Source: Cellulophaga baltica | GTDB taxonomy: Bacteria; Bacteroidota; Bacteroidia; Flavobacteriales; Flavobacteriaceae | Direction: 5' to 3' | Assembly: GCF_018861125.1 (NCBI RefSeq) | Contig: NZ_JAHKQN010000018.1 | Location: forward strand, 149,142 to 213,141 | Length of the DNA: 64,000 bases | In this document: in pieces, positions 17,351-26,160 of the stretch | Layout of the letters: each line of letters begins with the position of its first letter | Position numbering within the stretch: the stretch's first letter is position 1 | The notes under the pieces: model-generated | The model's input: the letters and a program-made list of their open reading frames with translations, nothing else | What the model was told of the DNA's origin: nothing | Databases searched by the model: none | Position numbers and translations under genes: made by a program

Positions 17351-18022
17351 ATGAAATATATCAAAATAAGTTTTTTAGCACTGGTAACTTTAGTTACAAC
17401 AAGTTGCAATTCAAAAAATAAAAAAGTAGAAAAAAAAGCTATTGAGCCAATTACCCAAACTAATCAAGATTTATCAAAGTACGAAACTGCTTATTTTGCT
17501 AGTGGTTGTTTTTGGTGTGTTGAGGCTATTTTTGAGAGTGTAAAAGGTGTTAAAGAAGTGGTTTCTGGCTATTCTGGCGGAACAGAAAAAAACCCTACTT
17601 ACAAACAAGTAAGTTATGGAAAAACTACTCATGCCGAGGCTGTAAAGGTATATTACGATCCAAAAGTAATCTCTTTTAATGATCTAGTAAAAGTTTACTT
17701 TGGTTCTCATGACCCAACCACAGTTGATGGTCAAGGTCCTGATATGGGAAAGCAATACCGTTCAATAGCATTTTATAAAAATGAAAATGAGAAAAAAAGT
17801 ATTGAGAGCTACATGGCTAAAATTAAAGCTAGTAAAATATATAGTAAACCTTTGGCTACACAGGTTGTGAAATTTACTAAGTTTTACGATGCTGAAGATT
17901 ACCACCAAGATTTTGAGAAAAATAACCCGAACCAATCTTATATTAAAGCAGTATCAGTACCTCGCTTAAAACGTTTTCAAAAAAGCTATCCTGAACTTTT
18001 AAAAAAGGATGCTCACCACTAA
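17351..18022 (+). CDS. msrA: Peptide-methionine (S)-S-oxide reductase MsrA, lipoprotein form
   Basis: Reduces methionine S-sulfoxide in proteins. The active-site motif GCFWC lies at 52-56 with C53 as nucleophile; GYSGGTEKNPTYKQVS, the HDPTT stretch and the late EDYHQDF are typical. The N-terminus is a lipoprotein signal peptide (LVTLVTTSC, C19), so the enzyme is anchored in the envelope and repairs exported proteins. The 223 residues equal a normal MsrA domain plus the signal and a linker of about 25 residues. Monocistronic, with a terminator after it. No MsrB is nearby. Confidence 0.95.
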   Translation: MKYIKISFLALVTLVTTSCNSKNKKVEKKAIEPITQTNQDLSKYETAYFASGCFWCVEAIFESVKGVKEVVSGYSGGTEKNPTYKQVSYGKTTHAEAVKVYYDPKVISFNDLVKVYFGSHDPTTVDGQGPDMGKQYRSIAFYKNENEKKSIESYMAKIKASKIYSKPLATQVVKFTKFYDAEDYHQDFEKNNPNQSYIKAVSVPRLKRFQKSYPELLKKDAHH

Positions 18023-18088
18023 AACGCCTATATAACCATTTCTTATTTTAAAAATTAAAATTAAGCAAGTGTATAAAAAATTCATATG

Positions 18089-18124
18089 AAACCTCATTTA
18101 TTTTAAAAGTAAATGAGGTTTTTA
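18089..18124 (+). terminator. Intrinsic terminator after msrA
   Basis: Perfect 12-bp stem, AAACCTCATTTA (18089-18100) with TAAATGAGGTTT (18110-18121), 9-nt loop, followed by T residues. Confidence 0.85.
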
Positions 18125-18183
18125 GTTTTCTTTAATTTAATCACTTTAAAAAAGTTTAATTTTACGGTCTAAAATCAAATCTT

Positions 18184-19086
18184 TTGAATCAAATTACAAT
18201 TAAAAACGATAGCATAACTCTTACCGTAATTGATTACGGAGCTATTATTCAAAAAATAATCGTTAAAGATAAAAATGGTATTCCTAATAACATGGTAATT
18301 GGCCATGATAAACCAGAAGATTATTTAAATGATGACATGTATTTAAGCGCATGTATTGGTAGGTATGCTGGTCGTATTGCCGATGGAAAATTTTCATTAA
18401 ATGGCACTGATTATACTTTATTTGAAGATAACGGAATTCATTTGCATGGTGGTAAAAAAGGTTTCAACCAAAAATACTTTACTATTGAAGAGGTTAAGGA
18501 AAGTGAAGAACCCTTTATTAAGCTATCCTATTTAAGTCCACATTTAGAAGAAGGGTATCCTGGAAACTTAAAAGTAATGGTTACATATGCTCTTATTGGT
18601 AATAGTTTAAAAATTACACATGAAGCCACTACAGATAAAACTACGGTACTAAATTTAACAAATCACGCCTACTTTAAATTAGACAACCAACCAACGGTAA
18701 GTAATTACAATTTAGAACTTGGTTGCTCTCGGAAGTTAGAAACTAATGACAAGCTATTACCGTCTGGTAATTTTGTGAATATTGCAGGCACTTCTTACGA
18801 TTTTAGAACAAAGAAAAAAATTAACGACATTAAATTAGATACACCATTTGAGATAGACCATAATAGAACTAAAGCAGCATCAGTTAACTCTGAAGTAACT
18901 GGCATTACAATGGAAGTGACGACAAATCAACCAGCATTAATCGTTTATACACCTCCTGTAACTGGTTCTATATGTTTTGAGACTCAGAATTTCCCTGATG
19001 CTCCAAATCAAAACAATTTCCCTTCTAGTAAATTAGAACCTGGAGAAAAGTATTTTAACGAATCATTTTTTACATTTTCAGTATAA
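18184..19086 (+). CDS. galM: Aldose 1-epimerase (galactose mutarotase)
   Basis: Interconverts alpha and beta anomers of hexoses such as galactose and glucose. The 300 residues are slightly shorter than the common 330-350. Family motifs: ACIGRYAGRIADGKF, HLHGGKKGFNQK (first catalytic-site histidine), TNHAYFKL (second histidine) and a C-terminal SKLEPGEKY with the catalytic glutamate. The start is TTG; the upstream frame is open but has no ATG. No signal peptide, so cytoplasmic. No other sugar catabolic genes are near. It converges on ohr across a symmetric terminator. Confidence 0.9.
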   Translation: MNQITIKNDSITLTVIDYGAIIQKIIVKDKNGIPNNMVIGHDKPEDYLNDDMYLSACIGRYAGRIADGKFSLNGTDYTLFEDNGIHLHGGKKGFNQKYFTIEEVKESEEPFIKLSYLSPHLEEGYPGNLKVMVTYALIGNSLKITHEATTDKTTVLNLTNHAYFKLDNQPTVSNYNLELGCSRKLETNDKLLPSGNFVNIAGTSYDFRTKKKINDIKLDTPFEIDHNRTKAASVNSEVTGITMEVTTNQPALIVYTPPVTGSICFETQNFPDAPNQNNFPSSKLEPGEKYFNESFFTFSV

Positions 19087-19123
19087 AAAATCCCGTCACT
19101 TAAATTTAAGTGACGGGATTTTT
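19086..19123. terminator. Bidirectional terminator between galM and ohr
   Basis: A perfect 38-bp palindrome with 19-bp arms (19086-19104 and 19105-19123), centred on TTTAAGTGACGGG-type sequence and flanked by A and T runs. It serves both convergent genes. Confidence 0.92.
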
Positions 19124-19145
19124 ATTTAATTACCTTAATATTATA

Positions 19146-19574
19146 TTACTCTTCTAATAATAAATTTAGAGTTACTGTAATATTATCTTGTGTTGCTTTA
19201 CTGTAAGGGCAAATTTCATGAGCAGCATTAATTAACTCCTCACCTTTTTCTTTATCTACTGTTGGTAAATAAGAATCTAAAGTAGCTTCAATATTAAAAC
19301 CATCGTCATCTTTTACAAATCCTATAGTTGCCGAAACACTGAAATCACCTAAATCATCAATTCCTTTTTCTTTAGCAACTGCTTCTAATGCACCTGCAAA
19401 ACATGTTGAGTATGCTGCTGCAAATAATTGTTCTGGATTTGTATATTTTTCTTGAATTGTAGCATCAGTATTATTAGGCATTTTAACATCTAAATCTATT
19501 AAGCCTCCTTCTGTAGTCACATGTCCGCTTCTACCTCCTTTATTTGTTGCACTTGATTCAAATATCGTTTTCAT
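19146..19574 (-). CDS. ohr: Organic hydroperoxide resistance protein (Ohr/OsmC family)
   Basis: Thiol peroxidase acting on organic hydroperoxides. The two redox cysteines are C58 in YSTCFAGAL and C122 in EICPYSKAT, with the Ohr N-terminal pattern GRSGHVTTEGG. Length 142, as usual. No OhrR-type regulator is adjacent. A second OsmC-family gene (33850-34254) belongs to a different subgroup. Confidence 0.93.
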   Translation of the reverse strand: MKTIFESSATNKGGRSGHVTTEGGLIDLDVKMPNNTDATIQEKYTNPEQLFAAAYSTCFAGALEAVAKEKGIDDLGDFSVSATIGFVKDDDGFNIEATLDSYLPTVDKEKGEELINAAHEICPYSKATQDNITVTLNLLLEE

Positions 19575-19748
19575 AAATTCTGTTTTAAATTAACTTAATT
19601 ATAGGTTTAATATAGTGATTGATACACAACTTACGAAGAATGAATTATTAAATTTGTGTGAATCTTTAACATAGTTTCTTAATTCATTATTTAATTTTTA
19701 TTTATTACATCAAAACAAGTTATATTAATTAAGTATTCCTGAAAAATG

Positions 19749-19783
19749 TACGATAATCAAATAAATATTTTATTTATTCGTAT
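19749..19783. repeat. Imperfect inverted repeat upstream of the GT2 gene
   Basis: CGATA...TATCG outer arms enclose AAATAAA/TTATTT inner arms (about 19749-19783) in the 280-bp gap between divergent ohr and the GT2 gene. The rest of that gap (19575-19853) is plain AT-rich sequence with a promoter-like box at 19827. The repeat could be an operator or chance in AT-rich DNA. Confidence 0.3.
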
Positions 19784-19826
19784 CGAACAACAATTAGGTT
19801 TTCATCAAAAACTTAAATAAATAGCA

Positions 19827-19834
19827 TAAATTTG
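19827..19834 (+). promoter_or_regulatory. Putative -7 element of the GT2 operon
   Basis: TAAATTTG matches TAnnTTTG 19 bp before the ATG at 19854. No clear -33 TTG at the expected distance. Confidence 0.45.
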
Positions 19835-19853
19835 CAAGCACAAAAAATATATT

Positions 19854-20810
19854 ATGGCTGTTATTACAGATTCACTGCTTTCTATTGTTGTACCATTATA
19901 TAACGAGGAAGATAATGTGGTATTACTTACAGAAAAAATACACGAAAGCTTAGTTGGTTACAATTACCAGATCATATATATTGATGATTTTTCAAAAGAC
20001 GCAACACGTAAGGTTGTAAAGGAAATGAATGACGAGCTTGTTCATTTAATTGAATTAAAGAAAAATTATGGACAAAGTTTAGCTCTTGCTGCAGGTATTG
20101 ATTATGCAGAAGGGGAATATATCATTACTATGGATGGTGATTTACAAAATGACCCAAGTGATATCCCTGAAATGTTGAGCTATGCTGTTGAAGGTGAATA
20201 CGATTTAATTACCGGTATTCGCCAAAAAAGAAAGGATTCATTAGTTAAAAAAATACCTTCTAAAATTGCTAATTTTTTAGTTAGAAGAGTTACTAAACTT
20301 GATATTAAAGATAATGGCTGTGCTTTAAAAGTTTTTACAAAAGATATTGCTAAAGATTTAAATCTTTATGGTGAAATGCACCGTTTTATTACATTACTTG
20401 CACACCTTGAAGGCGCTCAAATAAAACAAGTGCCCGTAAAACATCATGCGAGACATGCAGGTGTTTCTAAATATGGTTTAGAACGTGTATTTAAAGTAAT
20501 TGCAGATATGATGTTGTTACTTTTCATCCGTAAATATTTCCAACGCCCTATTCACCTATTTGGTATTTTTGGTGTGCTTATGATTTTAGTTGGTGGATTA
20601 ATAAACATTTACCTACTAGTTGTGAAAGCTTTGGGTGAAGATATAGGCAACAGACCTTTACTAACTTTTGGCATGATGCTAATTTTAGCTGGTATTCAAC
20701 TTTTTACCATTGGTATTGTCATGGAGCTTTTAATACGTACTTATTATGAATCGCAACAAAAAAGACCTTACCGAATTAAAAAAGTATCTATAGGTGAGAA
20801 AACCAAATAA
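19854..20810 (+). CDS. Membrane-anchored family 2 glycosyltransferase (DPM1/ArnC-like)
   Basis: Probably transfers a sugar from a nucleotide donor to a polyprenyl phosphate at the cytoplasmic face. The GT2 domain has VVPLYNEEDN near 12-21, IDDFSKDAT near 43-51 and the metal-binding D94-x-D96 in MDGDLQNDP. Two C-terminal hydrophobic segments (about 235-260 and 270-295) anchor it, as in the GtrB/ArnC group. Length 318. The next gene overlaps by 17 bp and encodes a flippase-like protein, which supports a lipid-linked sugar pathway. The sugar cannot be named. Confidence 0.9.
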   Translation: MAVITDSLLSIVVPLYNEEDNVVLLTEKIHESLVGYNYQIIYIDDFSKDATRKVVKEMNDELVHLIELKKNYGQSLALAAGIDYAEGEYIITMDGDLQNDPSDIPEMLSYAVEGEYDLITGIRQKRKDSLVKKIPSKIANFLVRRVTKLDIKDNGCALKVFTKDIAKDLNLYGEMHRFITLLAHLEGAQIKQVPVKHHARHAGVSKYGLERVFKVIADMMLLLFIRKYFQRPIHLFGIFGVLMILVGGLINIYLLVVKALGEDIGNRPLLTFGMMLILAGIQLFTIGIVMELLIRTYYESQQKRPYRIKKVSIGEKTK

Positions 20811-21672
20811 GAAACTCGTAACGGTAATAAAAATCATTATTAGTTTAGTACTAATCTATTTTGTATTTACTAAAATTAATTTTGAAGATGTTTTACAGAC
20901 TTTAAAAAAAACTAAACCGCTATATCTATTTCTAGCTCTAGTGTTTTTTGTTTTTTCAAAAGTTATTGCTTCTTACAGAGTCAACCTTTATTTTCATCAG
21001 CTTAAAATATACTTAACTCAAGTAAGTAATTTAAAATTATACTTACTTGGCATGTTTTACAACTTGTTTTTACCAGGTGGTATTGGTGGTGATGCATACA
21101 AAGGGTATACTATAAAAAAACAGTTTCAAATAGACACAAAAAAAGTAGTAGCTGTTTTAGTTTTAGACCGTTTAAGTGGTTTGCTACTATTATTTATTTA
21201 TTCTTGTGTTTTATTCATATTCATAGAACAAAATGTTATTCCGTATAAAGAAGTTTTAGCCATTTCTGCGGTAATAGCTAGTATTGTTGTTTTCTGGGTT
21301 CTAAACAAGCGTTTTTTCAATTACGTTTTACCTATTTTCTGGAAATCATTTTGTCATTCCGCTTTTGTACAGCTATTTCAACTCGTAAGTATCTTTTTAA
21401 TATTACAAGCTTTATCAATTGAAATTGATAGTATTGCTTACCTATTCATATTCTTAATATCATCAATAGTATCCGTAATACCCTTAACAATTGGAGGTAT
21501 TGGAAGTAGAGAATTGACCTTTTACTACGGTGCATCGCTGCTTAATTTAAATGAAAGCACATCAATTGGCGTAAGTATGGTTTTCTTTTTAATAACAGCT
21601 TTCGTTTCCTTTTTTGGCATTTACTACCATTTTAAAAAACCAAAATTAATTATTGAAAAGAAAGAAGATTAA
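20794..21672 (+). CDS. Lysylphosphatidylglycerol synthase TM-region/UPF0104 membrane protein
   Basis: A 292-residue polytopic membrane protein with about eight hydrophobic segments. The motif LPGGIGGDAYKGY (about 92-104) and the late TIGGIGSRELTFYYG are those of the UPF0104 family, which shares the membrane half of MprF but lacks the lysyl-transferase domain. Related proteins are suggested to flip lipids or lipid-linked sugars. The start overlaps the GT2 gene by 17 bp. Its stop codon shares TTAA with the stop of the convergent GT39 gene. Confidence 0.85.
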   Translation: MRKPNKKLVTVIKIIISLVLIYFVFTKINFEDVLQTLKKTKPLYLFLALVFFVFSKVIASYRVNLYFHQLKIYLTQVSNLKLYLLGMFYNLFLPGGIGGDAYKGYTIKKQFQIDTKKVVAVLVLDRLSGLLLLFIYSCVLFIFIEQNVIPYKEVLAISAVIASIVVFWVLNKRFFNYVLPIFWKSFCHSAFVQLFQLVSIFLILQALSIEIDSIAYLFIFLISSIVSVIPLTIGGIGSRELTFYYGASLLNLNESTSIGVSMVFFLITAFVSFFGIYYHFKKPKLIIEKKED

Positions 21673-23327
21673 AGTACGTGAATTAAATACTTATGTCTTA
21701 ATGTTTTGTTTCTTGTTACAGGGTTTAAAAACTTAAGCTGTAATCTTGATATTCTAAAATTATCAACCATAAATTGTTTATCCCAATTGCGACCAGAATC
21801 ACGAATTAAAGTTAATTCTTCGTCAGAAACATAAACCCAAACATCTTTTTGTTTGTCTAGTCTATCAAGTGATGTTATCTGTACCGGATATTGATTATAA
21901 AAATCAAGAGCCCAAGTATGTTCTTCTGATAATTTGTAAATTTTTTCTACAGGAATATTGTTCTTTTTTGCAATTTTAGCCATTTCAGAACCTGCTTGAT
22001 ACTTCAACAAATTAGGGTAAAAATGCATGTTCATTACAAAGTTTAATAACACCGAGGTTATCACGCCAATGGTTACAATTCTCTTTGAGTAGTCTTCCCT
22101 TTTCAACACAAAAACAACTGTAATAACAGCTACTACAGCATATAATATATAAACATATATACTCTCTATTTTAAAAACAAAAAAGCAAAATAAAGCTGAA
22201 ACTATAAATACAATTGCCAATATAAAATACTGTACCCCTAACATTGTTTTTATAGACTTTACTTTTAAAAGTTGTTGCAGTTTATATAAATAAAATGCTG
22301 TTAAAATTGAAAACAATGGTATAATAATATTTAAATAATGGGGCAATTTAAACTGTGCAAAACTTATTAATAAAAAAATAAGTGTTATACCTCCAAAAGT
22401 TAAAAACTCACATTTGGGTGCTTCCTTAAACTTATTCTCAAATATAGATTTTAATTTCGTGTAATAAGCTACTAATGCAATTACTGTCCAAGGTAAAAAG
22501 ACCCATAAAAAAGTATGAAAAAAGAAAAAATAATCACTACTATTTTTCCCTATTCCTTCTCCGCTTAAACGCTCAAAGCTCTGTTCCCATAGAATAAAAA
22601 ATACACCACTACGGTGGTCTCTATTTCTAATAATTTTTTCAGGATGCAAATCAAACTGAAGGTAATAGGCATATAAAATTGGAGTTATCGTAATTGCAAA
22701 AACTAAAATTGCAACTAAAACCCTCCAATTAACAAAAGACATCCATTTTCGATTGTATAGTATATGGCATAATATTGGCAACCCTATTACCACTAATGCT
22801 ATTTGTCCTTTTGTTGAAAAAGCAATTCCGGCTCCAAAAGCTCCTAAAATAATACGCTTTAATGAATTAGTATTAACATATGCTGTAAGGTGCCATAAAC
22901 TAAATATAGTAAAACCCGTTAATACTGCATCAGTACGCACATCTATTACAGACAAAACAATAGTTTGCGCAGTTAAAAATATTAATGAAGCAATACGGCC
23001 AACATCTTTATTATACAGAAGTTTCCCTAAACCAAAACAACTATACGCACCTAAAAAAGTGGCTAAAATCCCTGGAATTCTATAAGCCCAATCATGCAAT
23101 CCGAATATTTTATATGATAATGCAGCTAGCCAATAATGCATGTGCGGTTTATCTAAATATTCATTCGGACCCTTGAAAAGGTTTACGAAATCATTTTCTT
23201 GAAACATTCGCATTGCCATCACTGCAAATTGCGCTGAATCGTTTTCAAACAATACAGAAAACATGCCTATTACATAGACAGCCACAATAAGAAGTATTAA
23301 AAACCAATACCTAGTATTAGATATCAT
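21669..23327 (-). CDS. Family 39 glycosyltransferase (ArnT/PMT-like)
   Basis: A 552-residue membrane protein with about twelve hydrophobic segments. The first periplasmic loop carries ENDSAQF (28-34, acidic residue expected to be catalytic) and LDKPHMHYWLAALSYKIFG (from 58), the pattern of ArnT-like enzymes that move a sugar from a polyprenyl phosphate to lipid A or another envelope acceptor on the outer face. The C-terminal soluble part (about 430-552) is in the usual place. The ATG overlaps the PAP2 stop codon (ATGA), so translation is coupled. Confidence 0.88.
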   Translation of the reverse strand: MISNTRYWFLILLIVAVYVIGMFSVLFENDSAQFAVMAMRMFQENDFVNLFKGPNEYLDKPHMHYWLAALSYKIFGLHDWAYRIPGILATFLGAYSCFGLGKLLYNKDVGRIASLIFLTAQTIVLSVIDVRTDAVLTGFTIFSLWHLTAYVNTNSLKRIILGAFGAGIAFSTKGQIALVVIGLPILCHILYNRKWMSFVNWRVLVAILVFAITITPILYAYYLQFDLHPEKIIRNRDHRSGVFFILWEQSFERLSGEGIGKNSSDYFFFFHTFLWVFLPWTVIALVAYYTKLKSIFENKFKEAPKCEFLTFGGITLIFLLISFAQFKLPHYLNIIIPLFSILTAFYLYKLQQLLKVKSIKTMLGVQYFILAIVFIVSALFCFFVFKIESIYVYILYAVVAVITVVFVLKREDYSKRIVTIGVITSVLLNFVMNMHFYPNLLKYQAGSEMAKIAKKNNIPVEKIYKLSEEHTWALDFYNQYPVQITSLDRLDKQKDVWVYVSDEELTLIRDSGRNWDKQFMVDNFRISRLQLKFLNPVTRNKTLRHKYLIHVL

Positions 23328-23893
23328 AAATTAATTTTCTGGGTTACAAATATATATAACTTTACGAATAACCAACTAAAAAACAGCCCTATAAGTGTCC
23401 CTGTCAAAATATCTAATGGGAAGTGAACGCCAATATATATTCGACTATAAGCAACTATAAAAGCCCAAGCAAACAGAAACGCACCAATATATTTATAGTT
23501 TTTTTTCAACATATTAGTAAAAAATAAAGCTACCGCAAAAGAATTAGAGGCATGTGCAGAAAAATAACCAAACTTTCCTCCGCAGGATTTTTTTACTAAT
23601 CTCATTAATGTATTCAAAGATTCGTCATGACAAGGTCGTAAACGCTGTACACCGTATTTAAAAAAATTAGCTAATTGATCTGAAACCGTAATAAGTAACG
23701 CTATAAATACTAAAACTAATAACAGCTTTTTTACACCGTAAGTTTTAAAAAACAAATACGCTAAAACTACATAAACAGGGATTGAATTAAACTTATTGGT
23801 AACAAACATCCAAAAAGAATCCCAATTATCCGTACCTAAATTATTTAGAAATAGAAAAAGCGATTTATCGTATTGTAGTAATTGATCTAACAT
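23324..23893 (-). CDS. PAP2-family membrane phosphatase
   Basis: A 189-residue membrane protein with the three phosphatase motifs: KYGVQRLRP (K-x6-RP), a SAHASNS version of PSGH, and SRIYIGVHFPLD (SR-x5-H-x3-D). About five to six hydrophobic segments. Such enzymes remove phosphate from undecaprenyl diphosphate, lipid A or phosphatidylglycerol phosphate. It is translationally coupled to the ArnT-like GT39, so a role in recycling the polyprenyl carrier or preparing lipid A for modification is likely, by inference. Confidence 0.88.
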   Translation of the reverse strand: MLDQLLQYDKSLFLFLNNLGTDNWDSFWMFVTNKFNSIPVYVVLAYLFFKTYGVKKLLLVLVFIALLITVSDQLANFFKYGVQRLRPCHDESLNTLMRLVKKSCGGKFGYFSAHASNSFAVALFFTNMLKKNYKYIGAFLFAWAFIVAYSRIYIGVHFPLDILTGTLIGLFFSWLFVKLYIFVTQKINL

Positions 23894-23898
23894 TCGCC

Positions 23899-24135
23899 TT
23901 ACTCTTCGTACCTTTCAACTTCTCTATCGTAAAAAGCAGTCGCTTGTTCTATTAAGTTTTCAGCTTCTACTTCAAGTTCTTTTTCATCATCTCGAGTAAA
24001 ATCTTCCAACCATTCAACCTCATCATTCTCAAGGTTAATTATAAACCTCGGGTAATGTGTATGAATAATAAAAATTGCTGTAGGATAATCTGTATTATCA
24101 CCCAATAAAAACTTAGGAAACTCCATATGTTGCAT
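23899..24135 (-). CDS. Small acidic conserved hypothetical protein
   Basis: A 78-residue (or 75, if the ATG at 24126 is used) soluble protein. The N-terminus FPKFLLGDNTDYPTAIFIIHTHYPRFIINL is followed by an acidic helix (DDEKELEVEAENLIEQATAF). I recognise the pattern as recurring in Flavobacteriaceae but know no function. It lies 5 bp upstream of the PAP2 gene on the same strand, so it is probably part of that operon. Both starts are plausible. Confidence 0.68.
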   Translation of the reverse strand: MQHMEFPKFLLGDNTDYPTAIFIIHTHYPRFIINLENDEVEWLEDFTRDDEKELEVEAENLIEQATAFYDREVERYEE

Positions 24136-24192
24136 TTTCTTGTTTCAAAAATACAATTATTAACCAAGTTACAGGAAGATTATGAATCTGAA

Positions 24193-25563
24193 TTAGGATT
24201 CTTTTATCAGTTTTTTGGTTAAACTATTAAACCTCAAATACAACAATATTGCCGAAGCTGTTAGACCAGCTAATAAACCAATCCAAATTCCTGTACTTTT
24301 CAAGCTAGTATGCAAACACAAATAATAACTCGTAGGAAAACCAATTAACCAATACGCAATAAAGGTTAAAAAAGTAGGCACTTTCACATCTTGTAAACCA
24401 CGTAAAGCTCCTAAGATAACCACCTGCAAACCATCTGATATTTGAAAAAAAGCAGCAACTGCCAATAACTGAGCAGCTATAATTATTACCTCTAGATTAT
24501 CAATTTTATTTAACGCATCATTTGTATCTAAATAAATAGTAGGTAACCAATTATTAAAACAGTAAAATATTAAAGCAAAAACCACTTCTAACAAAAAGGT
24601 TAAAAAGAAGATTGAAAAAGCAATACGTCTCAGTTCTTTAAAATTGAGCAAACCTTTCTGATTACCAACCCTAACCATTGCCGCTACACCTAAACCCATA
24701 CCTACCATAAAGGTCATACTAGACAAGTTTAACGCTATCTGATTTGCTGCTTGATGATTTTTACCCAAAACACCACTTAACCATATTGCTGCAGTAAAAA
24801 TTGCTACCTCGAAAAACATTTGCAAAGCTGATGGAAAACCAAGACTAATAATTTTTTGAATTACTTTTTTCTCAATTACTCTAAAATTAAAACCAGACAC
24901 ATAAACACTGAATTTCTTTTTATAACGTAATAATGACCAAATAAAAATAACCATCACAATTCTAGATATTAATGTCCCGATTGCTGCACCAACAATTCCC
25001 ATTTTAGGAAAACCAAAATTCCCAAAAATTAACACATAGTTCAGTGATATATTTACAACGTTAGCTATAATCGTAGCATACATTGGATATTTTGTTTGCG
25101 ATAACCCTTCTGAAAACTGCTTGAAAGCTTGAAATATAATTAAAGGAACTAATGAAAATGCTACCAAATCTAAATAAGGCATGGCTAAATTAACAACCTC
25201 AATTGGCTGTTTCATTAAAAACATTAGAGGCTTCGCTAATAATATAACCACAAATAAAGCCAAGCCTAAAACTGTACATAGAACCAAACCATGCTTTAAT
25301 GCACTTTTGCCATTTTCAACTTTACCTGCTGCATCTGCTTCTGCAACCAAAGGAGTAATTGCCGTTGAAAAACCAATGCCTAGTGACATTGCTATAAAAA
25401 CAAAACTATTCCCTAATGATACTGCTGCAAGTTCTGCTGTACCAATTTGCCCTACCATAACATTATCAGCAAATGCTACAAAAGTATGACCAAGCATACC
25501 CATAATAACGGGTATTGATAGGGTTAAGTTGTATTTAAATTCTTTAGTATATTGTGATAGCAA
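24193..25563 (-). CDS. MATE-family multidrug/Na+ efflux transporter
   Basis: A 456-residue membrane protein with twelve hydrophobic segments in two homologous halves; NorM-like. Motifs MVGQIGTAELAAVSLGNS near the first helices and GLGVAAMVRVGNQKG at the start of the second half fit the family. The start is TTG: no in-frame ATG precedes residue 21, and a TATATTTG promoter box lies about 20 bp upstream of it. Substrates are unknown; these pumps commonly expel cationic dyes and fluoroquinolones. It is separated from the downstream small acidic gene by 57 bp. Confidence 0.92.
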   Translation of the reverse strand: MLSQYTKEFKYNLTLSIPVIMGMLGHTFVAFADNVMVGQIGTAELAAVSLGNSFVFIAMSLGIGFSTAITPLVAEADAAGKVENGKSALKHGLVLCTVLGLALFVVILLAKPLMFLMKQPIEVVNLAMPYLDLVAFSLVPLIIFQAFKQFSEGLSQTKYPMYATIIANVVNISLNYVLIFGNFGFPKMGIVGAAIGTLISRIVMVIFIWSLLRYKKKFSVYVSGFNFRVIEKKVIQKIISLGFPSALQMFFEVAIFTAAIWLSGVLGKNHQAANQIALNLSSMTFMVGMGLGVAAMVRVGNQKGLLNFKELRRIAFSIFFLTFLLEVVFALIFYCFNNWLPTIYLDTNDALNKIDNLEVIIIAAQLLAVAAFFQISDGLQVVILGALRGLQDVKVPTFLTFIAYWLIGFPTSYYLCLHTSLKSTGIWIGLLAGLTASAILLYLRFNSLTKKLIKES

Positions 25564-25583
25564 GACGTTGTTTTTAGAAGCAT

Positions 25584-25591
25584 CAAATATA
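25584..25591 (-). promoter_or_regulatory. Putative -7 element of the MATE gene
   Basis: TATATTTG on the minus strand, 20 bp before the TTG start at 25563. It supports that non-ATG start, because a longer reading frame would begin at or before the transcription start. Confidence 0.5.
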
Positions 25592-25739
25592 GTTTTTTAA
25601 GAACTTTTAATTGATTTTTTAAGCTAGAAACTTATTAGGTTTATTTTAATATAAAATTAGAAGTTTTGACTTACATTTGAATGAGACTATGGTATTTTAA
25701 GTAAGAAAATCAATTTTTTAATCTCCTAAATTAATTGAA

Positions 25740-26144
25740 ATGAATAGTAAAAAGATTCTTTGTATTGTTGATGATGATGATATATACAAATACTCTGTAA
25801 AAAGAACCCTTAAAAATCAAGAGCTGACTAGAAAAATTATTACTTTTTCTAATGGTGAAGAAGCTATTGAATTTATGATGGACAATCTTAATAAAAATGA
25901 AAACCTACCCGATGTAATTTTCTTAGACATTAACATGCCTATCATGGATGGATTTCAGTTTATGGAAGAATATGTAAAAATTAAACCTACCGTAGGTAAA
26001 GAGATAGTGATTTATATGGTGTCTTCATCAATAGATTCTACTGACATCAAACGAGCTAAAAGTATTCGAGAAGTTTCTGATTATCTCATTAAACCAATAA
26101 GCCCAAATGAATTAACAGATTTATTAAATAATTATGAAATGTAA
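25740..26144 (+). CDS. Stand-alone response-regulator receiver protein
   Basis: A single REC domain of 134 residues with no output domain. The acidic pair is D11-D12, the phosphoacceptor D63 (IFLDINMP), the conserved Ser/Thr in MVSSS at about 95, and K118 in LIKP. Single-domain receivers act in phosphorelays or bind partner proteins. No kinase is adjacent; the orphan HisKA_2 kinase is 11 kb away. It has about 175 bp of upstream space from the divergent MATE gene and converges with mazG. Confidence 0.9.
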   Translation: MNSKKILCIVDDDDIYKYSVKRTLKNQELTRKIITFSNGEEAIEFMMDNLNKNENLPDVIFLDINMPIMDGFQFMEEYVKIKPTVGKEIVIYMVSSSIDSTDIKRAKSIREVSDYLIKPISPNELTDLLNNYEM

Positions 26145-26160
26145 TTTTCAGAATTAATTT

